Assembly (NCBI GenBank): GCA_029866215.1
Contig: JARWZU010000039.1
Coordinates: forward strand, 1 to 57,444
Length of the DNA: 57,444 nt
Direction: 5' to 3'
Origin: Akkermansiaceae bacterium
Lineage (GTDB): Bacteria > Verrucomicrobiota > Verrucomicrobiia > Verrucomicrobiales > Akkermansiaceae
In this document: positions 19,172 through 28,533 of the stretch, one piece after another
Position numbering within the stretch: the first letter of the stretch is position 1
How the letters are laid out: each line of letters starts with the position of its first letter
Notes under the pieces: model-generated
The model's database searches: none
Told to the model about the DNA's origin: nothing
The model's input: only the letters and a program-made list of their open reading frames with translations
Position numbers and translations under genes: made by a program

Positions 19172-19650
19172 CCCCACGCCAGTGCGCCCCGATTCTGCTC
19201 GGTGCGGCACTCATGCTGGCGTCGTGCAGTGCCCCACCCGCAAATCCAGCCCAGACAGACGCGATCGTTTCAGCTCCAGCCAAACGAATCGAATCGCGGC
19301 TCAACGGACGCAAAAAGGTTTCATCTATTTCACTGACCGAGTTATTTGAGCTTCAGCAGTCAGACAGGGTGCTCCTGTTCGACGCCCGGCCACGGATTTT
19401 CTACAGCCTCGGCCACCTACCCGGCGCCATCAGCTTGCCCAAGGTAAATTGCGACCAGCAGATCATGAAACACCAAGCCGAAATTAATTCCGCCATGGCC
19501 GCCCAAAAGTCCATCGTGGTCTACTGCACGAACATGGCTTGCCCCGACGCCCGCACGGTCGCGATGCACCTCGCGGATTGCGGATACCCCTGTTCCACCC
19601 TCCTCGGGGGCTGGGAGTCATGGAAAGAAAGCGGACTCCCGACCGAATGA
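19168..19650 (+). CDS. Rhodanese-domain lipoprotein
   Basis: A 160-aa protein with a signal peptide and lipobox (LMLASC), so probably a lipid-anchored periplasmic or outer-membrane protein. The rhodanese fold follows: LLFDARPRIFYSLGHLPGAISLP is the first signature, and VVYCTNMACPDA provides the active-site cysteine. The C-terminus (GGWESWKESGLP) is typical of single-domain rhodaneses. It could act in sulfur transfer or thiol redox handling in the envelope. It overlaps the FKBP stop codon by 4 bp, so the two are co-translated. Confidence 0.88.
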   Translation: MTPRQCAPILLGAALMLASCSAPPANPAQTDAIVSAPAKRIESRLNGRKKVSSISLTELFELQQSDRVLLFDARPRIFYSLGHLPGAISLPKVNCDQQIMKHQAEINSAMAAQKSIVVYCTNMACPDARTVAMHLADCGYPCSTLLGGWESWKESGLPTE

Positions 19651-19710
19651 TCCCAATCCCACATTGCAATTTCATCAAAATCAAACATCGAAACCAAAAC
19701 CACTACCACC

Positions 19711-20031
19711 ATGCACTCATTCCCTAACGTCACCGCCGATGCCAAAGCCAACGTCTACTTCGACGGCAGCGTCGTCTCCCACACCATCCATTTCCAAGAC
19801 GGCACACGCAAGACGCTTGGCCTGATCTATCCGGGAAGTTTCCACTTCGGCACCGCCGCCCCAGAGCGCATGGAGATCATTGCAGGCTCATGCGTCGTCA
19901 CCCTCGACGGCACCTCTGACCCGATCGATTTCGAGGCAGGTTCGGCCTTCGATGTCGCAGGAAACAGCGGATTTACGATCGTGGTGACCGCCGGAATTTG
20001 CGAATACATCTGTTCGTTTCTCCCTGCTTGA
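19711..20031 (+). CDS. ppnP: Pyrimidine/purine nucleoside phosphorylase
   Basis: A 106-aa cupin-like protein of the DUF1255/PpnP (YaiE) family, which phosphorolyses a broad range of nucleosides. Recognisable segments are NVYFDGSVVSHTIHF, the LGLIYPGSFHFGTAAPERMEII core and the ending GICEYICSF. Its length is near the usual 94-105 aa. Its TGA stop overlaps the ATG of the following gene by one base, which suggests translational coupling. Confidence 0.92.
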   Translation: MHSFPNVTADAKANVYFDGSVVSHTIHFQDGTRKTLGLIYPGSFHFGTAAPERMEIIAGSCVVTLDGTSDPIDFEAGSAFDVAGNSGFTIVVTAGICEYICSFLPA

Positions 20032-20771
20032 TGTTGCGTCCCAACTCCATCGCTGCCGCTGTCTTGCCCTGCCTGATGGTGGCAGCCATGAGTTCCTGTG
20101 GCATTCGGCTTCCTAACACACCCACACCGACTTGGCACCAAGCGGTGACTTGGCAAAAACCCGCCCCCATCTCCTCAGCGAAGCCACCGGATGTGCTCGT
20201 CTGGCTGATTGCCGATGATTTCCACACGGGCATGGTGTTTCCCTACGATTGGCTATTAGAATCCGGCTTCGTGCCTCCCGCCGGTTTCGGGTCGCCCAAG
20301 TATGTCACCCTCAGTTGGGGCAATCGAACCGCCTACCGTGAGAAAGGGTTGCACACGCCGTGGAAATTTTTCTGCGCGATGTTCACCCCTAGCCCATCGG
20401 TCATGGAACTGATCCCCGCAAGCTGGAGCGTCGCAGAGGTTTGCCCGCACCAGCGGATTTGGCGAAAGCTCGTCGCTCGCGAAAGAGGACACGACCTCGC
20501 TGCATTCCTTAACGACTGCAGCGTCCACGCCCCCGACGGCCGACCCATCATCTGCGGCGCGTCCAGCTGGGGCGGTGGTGTTCTGTTAGAATCCCGACAT
20601 CTCTATTTTATTCCACGCATCTGCAATGTCTGGACGGTCCAAGCGACCGACACACTCGGATGCCGAATTCACCCTTGGCTTGCTCTCACGGCCAATGGCC
20701 TGATCCGTCAGGCGGAGACTCCCGAAAACGGATTTGAAAAAATCTGGCCTGGCATCCGCGATCAATTTTAG
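20031..20771 (+). CDS. DUF2459-like lipoprotein
   Basis: A 246-aa protein. The start at 20031 (ATG overlapping the ppnP TGA) gives a signal peptide with a lipobox-like AMSSC. The body has features I associate with DUF2459: an early DFHTG-MVFP segment, LSWGNRTAYREKG, a PSVMEL motif and a conserved CNVWTVQATDTLGCRI near the C-terminus with invariant cysteine and tryptophan. The biochemical function of the family is unknown to me. It ends 4 bp inside the 3' end of the convergent tilS gene. Confidence 0.7.
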   Translation: MLRPNSIAAAVLPCLMVAAMSSCGIRLPNTPTPTWHQAVTWQKPAPISSAKPPDVLVWLIADDFHTGMVFPYDWLLESGFVPPAGFGSPKYVTLSWGNRTAYREKGLHTPWKFFCAMFTPSPSVMELIPASWSVAEVCPHQRIWRKLVARERGHDLAAFLNDCSVHAPDGRPIICGASSWGGGVLLESRHLYFIPRICNVWTVQATDTLGCRIHPWLALTANGLIRQAETPENGFEKIWPGIRDQF

Positions 20772-21724
20772 GGATCGATCCAAAGTCGCCCGCCCTGCCG
20801 ACGCAGCCGCGCCCCGCCCGGCAGATTGATCGCCGCAGGTTGGCTCAAATCCAACAGCGAAAGGCTGCGATCGATCACGCTGCGGTCGACCGAGGCGATC
20901 CGCCCCTGTTTGAGAAACTCGCGAATCGCGAGGCGTTGCAGCGCGACCGGTAAGCGACGCAACACCGGAAGGTGCAGGCGTCCTTGCGGATCGATGACAC
21001 TTGCCTGCTGCAAAGCCCATGCTTCCAACTCTTCCGACTCGACGGCATCCGAAGCGCCTCTCGCAAATGCAAGCGCAGCATCCCGTCCAGAAACATCATC
21101 GAGCAGCGGGAAAACCTCGTTGCGCAAACGATTGCGGATGGCCACCGCCTCAGCATTGCTTGCATCCTCGCGCCAGCGATGTCCGTGTGACTCTAACCAA
21201 TCCACAAGCGCCGCATGCCTCACCCCGAGCAATGGACGCTCAATCTGCAACACGCGCCCAGACTCGGTCACCAGTTTTTGCAGCGCACGCATCCCTTTCA
21301 GTCCATGCGATCCGCGCATGAGATTCCACAAAACCGTCTCAGCTTGATCATCGGCATGGTGGGCTAACAAAATTCGATGGCACCGGTACTTCTTCGCACA
21401 AGTGGCGAAAAACTCATGCCTCGCATGCCGCGCCGCAGTTTCCATCGACTCCCTCCGCTCCATCATTCTCGCAGAGACGTCGGATTTCCCGATCTCACAT
21501 TCCAACCCCAGTTCCTTGGCCAAGCGACTCACCCGCCTCGCATCCATTGTCGATGCCCGCCCCCGTAACCCGTGATCCAAGTGGCAAACGATGAGATTGC
21601 GAAACCCCGCCTCCACCAATAGCCGGAGTAAGGCAACGGAATCGGCACCACCGGACACACCGACCAGCCAACGCTTTCGCTGTGAGGCGCTGCTGAACCA
21701 TGTTACACTCGCAACCGAAATCAC
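20768..21724 (-). CDS. tilS: tRNA(Ile)-lysidine synthase
   Basis: TilS modifies C34 of the AUA-reading tRNA-Ile to lysidine and is essential in most bacteria. The PP-loop [21 protein letters not shown] and the [18 protein letters not shown] segment are all present, followed by a short C-terminal domain ending [19 protein letters not shown] favour the GTG at 21724, which leaves the usual 20 or so residues before the PP-loop. An ATG at 21826 is in frame, but it would overlap the start codon of the divergent SDR gene and add 34 residues unlike the family. Length is about 318 aa. Confidence 0.93.
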   Translation of the reverse strand: MISVASVTWFSSASQRKRWLVGVSGGADSVALLRLLVEAGFRNLIVCHLDHGLRGRASTMDARRVSRLAKELGLECEIGKSDVSARMMERRESMETAARHARHEFFATCAKKYRCHRILLAHHADDQAETVLWNLMRGSHGLKGMRALQKLVTESGRVLQIERPLLGVRHAALVDWLESHGHRWREDASNAEAVAIRNRLRNEVFPLLDDVSGRDAALAFARGASDAVESEELEAWALQQASVIDPQGRLHLPVLRRLPVALQRLAIREFLKQGRIASVDRSVIDRSLSLLDLSQPAAINLPGGARLRRQGGRLWIDP

Positions 21725-21824
21725 CCCAAAATCATGGGGAAACCGCGCCGATTCGGCAATCCCGATCGTAGAATCTACCAATCCGTGCTTGGCAGCACTG
21801 CCAAATTCCAGCAAAACTCCCCTC

Positions 21825-22613
21825 ATGCATACCGCACCTTTCCTCAAAGACCTCTTCGACCTCTCCGGAAAAACCGCAGTCATCATCGGTGGAACCGGCG
21901 AACTCTGCGGCACAATGGCCGTCGGCCTCGCCCGCGCGGGTGCCGAAGTCGTTCTCGGCGGCAGAATCGCGGAAAAAGCCGCCAAGCGCCTCGAGGAAGT
22001 GGAGTCCCATGGCGGCAAGGGCTACTTCGTCCCGGTTGACGTAACCTCGCGCGATTCACTCCACGCGCTGCTCGACACGGTCATCAGCCGCTCCGGACAA
22101 GTGGACATCCTCATCAACGGAGCCGGTACCAACTCGCCCACCCCATTTCTCGACATCCCTGAGGAGGAATACCAGCGCATCATCGACACGAACCTCTCAG
22201 CGATTTTCCGCGCCTGCCAGGTGTTCGGCCGCTACTTTATCGATGAGGCCCGCCCCGCATCCATCATCAACCTCGGCTCGATTTCCGGCCTCAACCCACT
22301 CTCCCGCGTCTTCACCTACTCGGCCTCCAAGGCTGCCGTGCACAACTTGACTCGCAACCTCGCCCGCGAATGGGCCGATAAGGATATCCGCGTGAACACG
22401 CTGGTCCCAGGCTTTTTCCCTGCCGAACAAAACCGCAAGGTGCTCGACGAATCCCGCGTCCTCGACATCCTCCGCCAGACCCCAGCCTCACGCTTCGGCA
22501 ACGCCGACGAACTGATCGGCGCAACGCTCCTCCTCGCCTCCGCGAAGGCCGGATCCTTCATCACCGGCATTGAAATGATCGTCGATGGCGGCTTCCATGC
22601 GATGACGATCTAA
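21825..22613 (+). CDS. SDR-family oxidoreductase
   Basis: This 262-aa NAD(P)-dependent short-chain dehydrogenase has the nucleotide-binding motif GGTGELCG (an unusual form of the common GGxxGIG), NGAGTNSP, the catalytic Ser in NLGSISG, the YSASK catalytic dyad and the C-terminal [12 protein letters not shown]. It resembles gluconate/mannonate-type polyol oxidoreductases in the pattern [13 protein letters not shown], but the substrate cannot be fixed. It is divergent from tilS and stands alone before secA. Confidence 0.9.
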   Translation: MHTAPFLKDLFDLSGKTAVIIGGTGELCGTMAVGLARAGAEVVLGGRIAEKAAKRLEEVESHGGKGYFVPVDVTSRDSLHALLDTVISRSGQVDILINGAGTNSPTPFLDIPEEEYQRIIDTNLSAIFRACQVFGRYFIDEARPASIINLGSISGLNPLSRVFTYSASKAAVHNLTRNLAREWADKDIRVNTLVPGFFPAEQNRKVLDESRVLDILRQTPASRFGNADELIGATLLLASAKAGSFITGIEMIVDGGFHAMTI

Positions 22614-22765
22614 TAACCAGTGATGCGCGTAGTCAAAATTTGAGTCCCGAAATGACTGATTTAACAATTTCGTCACGCAGCATCTGACTTCCTCGTGCTT
22701 GCACCCGCCTGATTGCTGGTATATCCCAGCACCTCAGCGGGGCATCCAGCCCCTTCCCATCTTTT

Positions 22766-25700
22766 ATGATCAAGTGGATTCTCCAAAAAATCGTCGGCAG
22801 TAAGAACCAACGCGAAGTGCGCCGCATCCGTCCAACGGTCGCTCGCATCAATGAAATCGAGGAAGCTCTTCAGCGCGAACCCGCCGAAAAGCTTTTGGAA
22901 TTTACCGCGAATTGGAAATCCCATCTTGCACGCTACCACGCGCTCGACGCACCGGCCAAACCGCTCATCGAGCGCATGGAGGACGCCGAACTCCGCGACG
23001 TAGCAGACGCCATCGGCGCTCGCATCACTCTTCTCCGCGACGAATTCCCGTCACTCCCAGAGACGGTCCTCGCCAGCGCCTCCGCCATTGAGGCTGCGAA
23101 AGCGGCGTTCCTCGAGATCCAAGGTGAATTCCCAAAATCCCGCGCGAAGTACCTCGAGAAAATCCTGCCAGAAGCCTACGCCGTGGTGAAAAATGGAGCC
23201 CGTCGTCTTTGCGGCACCGAAATCATGGTGAACGAACGGCCACTGATGTGGGAGATGATCCATTTCGATGTCCAACTCATCGGCGGCATCGCACTTCACC
23301 GCGGGATGATCGCAGAAATGCAAACCGGTGAAGGAAAAACCCTCGTGGCCACCCTGCCGGTTTACCTGAACGCACTCACCGGCCTCGGCGTCCACGTGGT
23401 CACAGTCAACGACTACCTCGCGAAACGGGACTCGGAATGGATGGGCTCGCTCTTCCGTTTCCTCGGCCTCACCGTCGGAACCATCCAAAACCAGATGCCG
23501 CCATGGGAACGCCGGGCGGAATACGCTTGCGACATCACTTACGGAACCAACGCCGAGTTCGGCTTCGACTACCTCCGTGACAATGGCATGGCATCGACCA
23601 AGGAGGAACAGGTCCAACGCGGCTACTACCTCGCGATCATCGACGAGGTGGACTCGATTCTGATCGATGAAGCTCGCACCCCTCTCATCATTTCCGGCCC
23701 ATCGACCCAGTCGTCGCACCAGTTCGACGTCTACAAACCTCGCGTCGAGCAACTCGTCAAGCGCCAGACAGAACTCTGCAACAACCTCGCCTCCGAGGCT
23801 AAGCGCCTGTTAGAATCCGGCGACCCAACCACCGCTGGACGCAACCTTTTCAAAATTAAACTCGGCCAGCCGCGCAATCGCCAGCTGATGCGCTTCATGG
23901 AGGAACCAGAAATGCGCCGCCTCCTCGAGAAGGCCGAACTTTCCTTCCACCAAGACGCGCAGAAAAAGGAGCTCTTCGAACTGAAGGAGGAACTCTATTT
24001 CGTCATCGATGAAAAGGGCCACGACTCGGACCTGATGGAAATGGGCCGCGAGTTCCTCGCCCCGGGCGAATCCGAATCCTTCACGCTGCCAGACCTTGGA
24101 ACGCTCTACGCGGACATCGACACCAACCGCGACTTAACAGACGAGCAACGCAATGCGTCGAAGGATTCGCTCCAAGTCCTCATGGACAAACAAGCGGAGA
24201 AGATTCACAACATCTCGCAACTCCTCAAGGCGTATTGCGTTTTTGAAAAAGACGTCCAATACGTCGTGAAGGATGACAAGGTGATCATCGTCGATGAAAA
24301 CACCGGACGGGAAATGCCCGGCCGCCGTTGGTCAGATGGCCTCCACCAAGCGGTCGAAGCCAAGGAAGGGGTCTCCATCGAAAAGGAAACTCAGACCTTC
24401 GCAACGATCACGATCCAAAACTATTTCCGCCTCTATCAAAAACTCGCGGGCATGACGGGAACCGCCGAAACGGAAGCGGCTGAGTTTCATGACATCTATC
24501 GGTTAGACGTCTTACCCATTCCCACGAACACGTCCAACATCCGGCTCGATGATAACGACCAAGTTTTCAAAACGCGCCGCGAGAAGTTCAACGCAGTCAT
24601 CGCCCGCATCGAGGAAGCCCACGGCAAGGGCCAACCAGTCCTCGTGGGGACCGCATCGGTGGAGTCGTCAGAGACTCTCGCCCGCATGCTGAAACGTGCA
24701 AAGATTCCCCACTCGGTTCTCAACGCGAAGTTCCACCAACAAGAAGCGGAAATCATTTCCAGCGCTGGCCAACTTGGCGCGGTGACGGTCTCGACCAACA
24801 TGGCGGGACGCGGCACCGACATCAAACTCGGCAAGGGCGTCCCCGAGGTCGGCGGACTTTTCGTCATCGGCACGGAACGCCACCAATCCCGCCGTATCGA
24901 CCGCCAGCTTCGCGGACGCTGCTCACGCCAAGGCGACGCCGGCCGCTCACAATTCTTCATCTCATTCGAAGACGACCTGATGCGCAACTTCGCTGCCGCG
25001 GATCGCATGACAGCGATGATGGAGCGCTTCGGAATGAAGGAAGGTGAAGCCCTCGAACACTCGTGGCTCAACCGCTCGGTGGAAACCGCCCAAAAACGCG
25101 TGGAACAACGCGACTACACCGGCCGCAAGCGCGTGCTCGATTTCGACGACGTGATGAACATGCAACGCGAGGTGGTTTATGGCTACCGCAACGAGGTGCT
25201 CACCACCGAAGTCCCTCGTAACCTTGTCGAGGAGATCATCGATGAGACCATCCCCGCGAAGGTCCACGAATACTTGGCCGACCGCGACGCGAACAAGCCC
25301 GATTACAACGAACTGCTTCATTGGGTGAACTCGACCCTCCCGGTGAGCGTCACAGCGGATGATTTCCTGAATGCAAACAACGAGGATGCCATCTCGGAAA
25401 TGCTCGTGGCAAAGGTGAAACACGTCTACAGCCTGCGCGTTGGCAACTTGCCGATGGAGGTGCTCGACCAAGAGGAGCGCCGCATGGTGCTCGTCGCCAT
25501 CGACAAGCAATGGCAAGCCCACCTCTACAACATGGACGCGCTCCGCGAGGGCGTCGGCCTACGCGCCCAAGGACAGAAGGACCCGCTCATCGAGTACAAA
25601 AACGAGGCCTACAATCTGTTCGTAACACTGATGGACCAAATTAAGCAGGAGGCCTTGCAGAACCTGTTTCGCTCGGCGGAAAACCTTGAGGCATTCCTCA

Positions 25701-25948
25701 GGCAGCTCCACAGCGCGCCCCAACAACTCCAGGGCGGCGAGGCTGCTCTCACCCGGGACAATGTACCCATGTCCGGTAGCTCAGGGAACTTGAATCCCTC
25801 CGCCCTGCCAGCGTCCGAGGGCAGCAAACTCAAGCTCAACCTGCCCAAACGCAAGCCAAGTTTCTCGATCGAAACGACCGGCCGCAATGCCACCTGCCCC
25901 TGTGGCTCCGGCAAGAAGTTCAAGCAATGCTGCGGCAAGGAAGAGTAA
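22766..25948 (+). CDS. secA: Preprotein translocase ATPase SecA
   Basis: SecA drives Sec-dependent export. At 1060 aa it is longer than the usual 840-900 aa because of an insertion in the preprotein-binding region (roughly residues 310-480). Visible motifs include Walker A MQTGEGKT, NDYLAKRD, the DEVDSILIDEARTPLIISGP segment, MAGRGTDIKLG and the helicase motif RQLRGRCSRQGD. The C-terminus has the zinc-binding SEC-C motif (CPCGSGKKFKQCC). An RsuA-type gene follows after 10 bp, so the two are probably co-transcribed. Confidence 0.98.
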   Translation: MIKWILQKIVGSKNQREVRRIRPTVARINEIEEALQREPAEKLLEFTANWKSHLARYHALDAPAKPLIERMEDAELRDVADAIGARITLLRDEFPSLPETVLASASAIEAAKAAFLEIQGEFPKSRAKYLEKILPEAYAVVKNGARRLCGTEIMVNERPLMWEMIHFDVQLIGGIALHRGMIAEMQTGEGKTLVATLPVYLNALTGLGVHVVTVNDYLAKRDSEWMGSLFRFLGLTVGTIQNQMPPWERRAEYACDITYGTNAEFGFDYLRDNGMASTKEEQVQRGYYLAIIDEVDSILIDEARTPLIISGPSTQSSHQFDVYKPRVEQLVKRQTELCNNLASEAKRLLESGDPTTAGRNLFKIKLGQPRNRQLMRFMEEPEMRRLLEKAELSFHQDAQKKELFELKEELYFVIDEKGHDSDLMEMGREFLAPGESESFTLPDLGTLYADIDTNRDLTDEQRNASKDSLQVLMDKQAEKIHNISQLLKAYCVFEKDVQYVVKDDKVIIVDENTGREMPGRRWSDGLHQAVEAKEGVSIEKETQTFATITIQNYFRLYQKLAGMTGTAETEAAEFHDIYRLDVLPIPTNTSNIRLDDNDQVFKTRREKFNAVIARIEEAHGKGQPVLVGTASVESSETLARMLKRAKIPHSVLNAKFHQQEAEIISSAGQLGAVTVSTNMAGRGTDIKLGKGVPEVGGLFVIGTERHQSRRIDRQLRGRCSRQGDAGRSQFFISFEDDLMRNFAAADRMTAMMERFGMKEGEALEHSWLNRSVETAQKRVEQRDYTGRKRVLDFDDVMNMQREVVYGYRNEVLTTEVPRNLVEEIIDETIPAKVHEYLADRDANKPDYNELLHWVNSTLPVSVTADDFLNANNEDAISEMLVAKVKHVYSLRVGNLPMEVLDQEERRMVLVAIDKQWQAHLYNMDALREGVGLRAQGQKDPLIEYKNEAYNLFVTLMDQIKQEALQNLFRSAENLEAFLRQLHSAPQQLQGGEAALTRDNVPMSGSSGNLNPSALPASEGSKLKLNLPKRKPSFSIETTGRNATCPCGSGKKFKQCCGKEE

Positions 25949-25958
25949 TCTCTCAGCC

Positions 25959-26651
25959 ATGCGCCTCGATCGTTTCCTCGTCCGCAACGGTGCCGGGACG
26001 TGCAGGGAAATCAGAAATCTGCTAGATCATGGCAGGGTTTCGGTCGGCGGCAGCATCGAAACCAACGGGCTTTGCAAGATCGATCGATTCAGCAGGATCG
26101 AAGTCGATGGAGCGCCTCTTCAAGCGGCTGAGGCGGTTTACATCATGCTCCACAAGCCTGCGGGCTACCTCAGCGCCACCAGCGATCCGCTTCATCCAAC
26201 GGTCATCGATCTCATCGACCACCCGCTCCGCAACGAGCTCCACCTCGCCGGCCGACTCGACCGTGCAAGCACCGGACTCGTCCTGCTAACCAACGATGGC
26301 CGCTGGTCGAAACGCATCACGGAGCCGACCAAGGAAATCGCAAAGATCTATCAGATCACCACGCGGGATGAAATTGCTGACGAGTCCATCGCGGTCTTTG
26401 CCGCCGGCATCTACTTCGCGTACGAGGATCTAACGACACGCCCGGCGATTCTCGAAATTGTTGCCCCCCGCGAGGCACGGGTCACGCTCCACGAGGGCCG
26501 CTACCATCAAGTGAAGCGAATGTTTCACGCAGTCGGCAACCAAGTCCTCACCCTCCACCGCGACCGCATCGGCCCCCTCGCCCTCGACGCCTCTCTACCA
26601 CCCGGAAAATCCCGATCCCTGACGCCCTCAGAAGTCGCAAGTTTCCAATAG
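25959..26651 (+). CDS. RsuA/RluB-family rRNA pseudouridine synthase
   Basis: A 230-aa pseudouridine synthase. An N-terminal S4 RNA-binding domain (MRLDRFLVRNGAGTCREI) precedes the catalytic domain. The catalytic Asp lies in AGRLDRASTGLVLLTNDG, and the EGRYHQVKRMF motif is typical of the RsuA branch. It acts on rRNA, but the target (16S U516 or a 23S site) cannot be told from sequence alone. It follows secA by 10 bp. The ATG at 25959 gives the canonical S4 start; the longer frame overlapping secA is rejected. Confidence 0.9.
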   Translation: MRLDRFLVRNGAGTCREIRNLLDHGRVSVGGSIETNGLCKIDRFSRIEVDGAPLQAAEAVYIMLHKPAGYLSATSDPLHPTVIDLIDHPLRNELHLAGRLDRASTGLVLLTNDGRWSKRITEPTKEIAKIYQITTRDEIADESIAVFAAGIYFAYEDLTTRPAILEIVAPREARVTLHEGRYHQVKRMFHAVGNQVLTLHRDRIGPLALDASLPPGKSRSLTPSEVASFQ

Positions 26652-26737
26652 GCCGCCCCATCGCCCAACGCTCTTATTTGACCCTTGAAATTTCATTCTA
26701 CCCGATCGGCGTGTAAACTGCTGGAGTTCTCGCAGTC

Positions 26738-27871
26738 ATGAGTCATCCAACGTCGCAACCCATCCTCAGGGGCAAATCTCTGACTGCGGCTCTGGATCTC
26801 CGCCAACTGCCGAAAGTCCTCCTTCACGAGCACCTCGACGGCGGCTTGCGGCCCGCGACAGTGATCGAATTGGCCAAGGATGCGGGTTATCATGGCTTAC
26901 CCACGACCGACCCCGTGGCGCTTGCGAGTTGGTTCCACCGTGGCGCACAGCGCGGCAGCCTTCCCGAGTACCTTGAGGGCTTCGTGCACACCATTGCGGT
27001 CATGCAGAGCTCCGCTGCTCTTGAGCGCGTGGCCTTCGAATTCATCGAGGACATGCATCACGATGGCGTGGTTTATGCCGAGGTCCGATTTGCACCGGTT
27101 CACCACATGGAAGGTGGGTTGACGCAAGATCAGGTCGTCGCAGCTGTCATCCGCGGGCTCGAGCACGGGCAATCGATTTACGGCGTCAACTGGGGTTTGA
27201 TCATTTGCGCGATGCGCCACCTCGTGGACTCGCTAGAAGCCGCCGAGTTGGCGATTCGTCACCGCGACGTCGGCGTGGTCGGTTTTGACCTCGCGGGAGG
27301 TGAAGATGGCTACCCCGCAAAAAAACATGTCGAGGCGTTTCAGGCGATCGAGCGCGCGAATTTCTACATCACCATCCACGCGGGTGAGGCCCATGGGACC
27401 GAATCCATCTGGCAAGCGATCCAGTACTGCGGCACCCACCGGATCGGCCACGCGACCCGCCTTCTGGATGACATCGAGATTTTACCCGATGGCAGTCTGC
27501 GCCTCGGAAACCTTGCGCAGTATGTCCTTGATCGCCGGATTCCACTCGAGATGTGTTTGCTCAGCAACCTCCACACGGGGGCCTGCACCACGCTGGCAGA
27601 TCATCCGTTCGGGATATTTTTCCGCCACGGATTCCGCGTCTGCCTCAACACCGATGACCGCTTGATGAGTGACACGTCCATGACGCAGGAAACCACGCTG
27701 GCGACCGAATTGTTCGACCTCGATCTCGATGATCTCGAAAAGCTTTCGATCAACGCCATGAAAAGCGCCTTCATGCCATTTGGCGAACGCTCAGCATTGA
27801 TTGCCACCGTCATCAAGCCGGGGTTCGCTGCAGCACGCGCGAGCCTCTCCCAAAATCTAGTAAAGTTCTGA
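26738..27871 (+). CDS. add: Adenosine deaminase
   Basis: A 377-aa metal-dependent deaminase of the ADA branch of the amidohydrolases, converting adenosine to inosine. The metal-binding motif is LPKVLLHEHLDG (HxHLDG), the substrate-binding HAGEAHG and IGHATRLLDD follow, and the catalytic NTDDRL is near the C-terminus. The His-Glu-His form of the first motif is the one seen in actinomycete-type enzymes, where E. coli has HLHLDG. It precedes an exonuclease gene by 21 bp, possibly as a two-gene unit. Confidence 0.93.
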   Translation: MSHPTSQPILRGKSLTAALDLRQLPKVLLHEHLDGGLRPATVIELAKDAGYHGLPTTDPVALASWFHRGAQRGSLPEYLEGFVHTIAVMQSSAALERVAFEFIEDMHHDGVVYAEVRFAPVHHMEGGLTQDQVVAAVIRGLEHGQSIYGVNWGLIICAMRHLVDSLEAAELAIRHRDVGVVGFDLAGGEDGYPAKKHVEAFQAIERANFYITIHAGEAHGTESIWQAIQYCGTHRIGHATRLLDDIEILPDGSLRLGNLAQYVLDRRIPLEMCLLSNLHTGACTTLADHPFGIFFRHGFRVCLNTDDRLMSDTSMTQETTLATELFDLDLDDLEKLSINAMKSAFMPFGERSALIATVIKPGFAAARASLSQNLVKF

Positions 27872-27892
27872 CAACCTCCCGCCTACCCCATC

Positions 27893-28498
27893 GTGCAACT
27901 CGTCCGCCACTGCCGATTCACCGCCATCGACTTCGAGTCCGCGGGTGCCTCACGAGGGAAAACCGACCATCCGATCCAGGTCGGCCTCGCGAGTTGGTCT
28001 GCCGAAATCGGCCATCACGATGACTTCGTTTCCTACATTCACACCGACCATCCAATCCATTGGGCAGCGGGAAAGGTTCACGGCATCGGCACCGCCGATT
28101 TGATGGGAGCTCCTCCCCTGTTGACGCTCTGGCCTGAGTTCAAGCGCCGTTTAGGTGGTGCATGGGTGGTCGCTCATGGCAAAGGCACGGAAAAACGCTT
28201 CCTCCGCGCGTTTCCTGGCCACGGCTTTGGCCCGTGGATCGACACCTTGCTGCTCGCGCGTGCGGCCTGGCCCGACTTGCCCGACCACTCGCTCGGAGCC
28301 CTGTGCAAGTCACTCTCCTTGGTCGATGCCGTTCAATCGTTGGTCCCGGAAAAATCGTGGCACGATGCTCTCTTTGATACCGTCGCCTCGCTGGTGCTTC
28401 TCGCGCACCTTGTCGAGGTCCACAACCTATCCGATTTGCCAGCGGCCGATCTCGCATGCCCTGACACCGCTGCGTGGCATCGCAAGCGGAGGATCTAG
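27893..28498 (+). CDS. DEDDh 3'-5' exonuclease (DnaQ-like)
   Basis: A 201-aa exonuclease of the DnaQ/epsilon fold with a GTG start. The four acidic motifs are recognisable: ExoI AIDFES (a D-x-E form), ExoII VAHGKGTEKRFL in place of the usual HNxxFD, an acidic residue in WIDTLLLAR, and ExoIII HDALFDTVA with its histidine. The VHGIGTADL segment is typical of the family. The non-standard ExoII region could alter metal binding. It may serve in DNA repair or RNA turnover and is too short to be a full polymerase subunit. Confidence 0.8.
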   Translation: MQLVRHCRFTAIDFESAGASRGKTDHPIQVGLASWSAEIGHHDDFVSYIHTDHPIHWAAGKVHGIGTADLMGAPPLLTLWPEFKRRLGGAWVVAHGKGTEKRFLRAFPGHGFGPWIDTLLLARAAWPDLPDHSLGALCKSLSLVDAVQSLVPEKSWHDALFDTVASLVLLAHLVEVHNLSDLPAADLACPDTAAWHRKRRI

Positions 28499-28507
28499 CG
28501 AAATTTT

Positions 28508-28533
28508 CTAAGCGATTTCAAAAAACCGCTTAG
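28508..28533. terminator. Inverted repeat between convergent genes
   Basis: CTAAGCG and CGCTTAG pair around a 12-base loop that contains an A-run, and the right arm overlaps the dnaB stop codon. The minus-strand transcript would be followed by AAAATTT rather than a strong U-tract, so this is a weak candidate terminator for dnaB. Confidence 0.4.

Noticed and set aside
23051-23752. 233-codon minus-strand frame opposite secA
   Set aside because: It is an antisense shadow of a highly conserved gene and has no recognisable domain.
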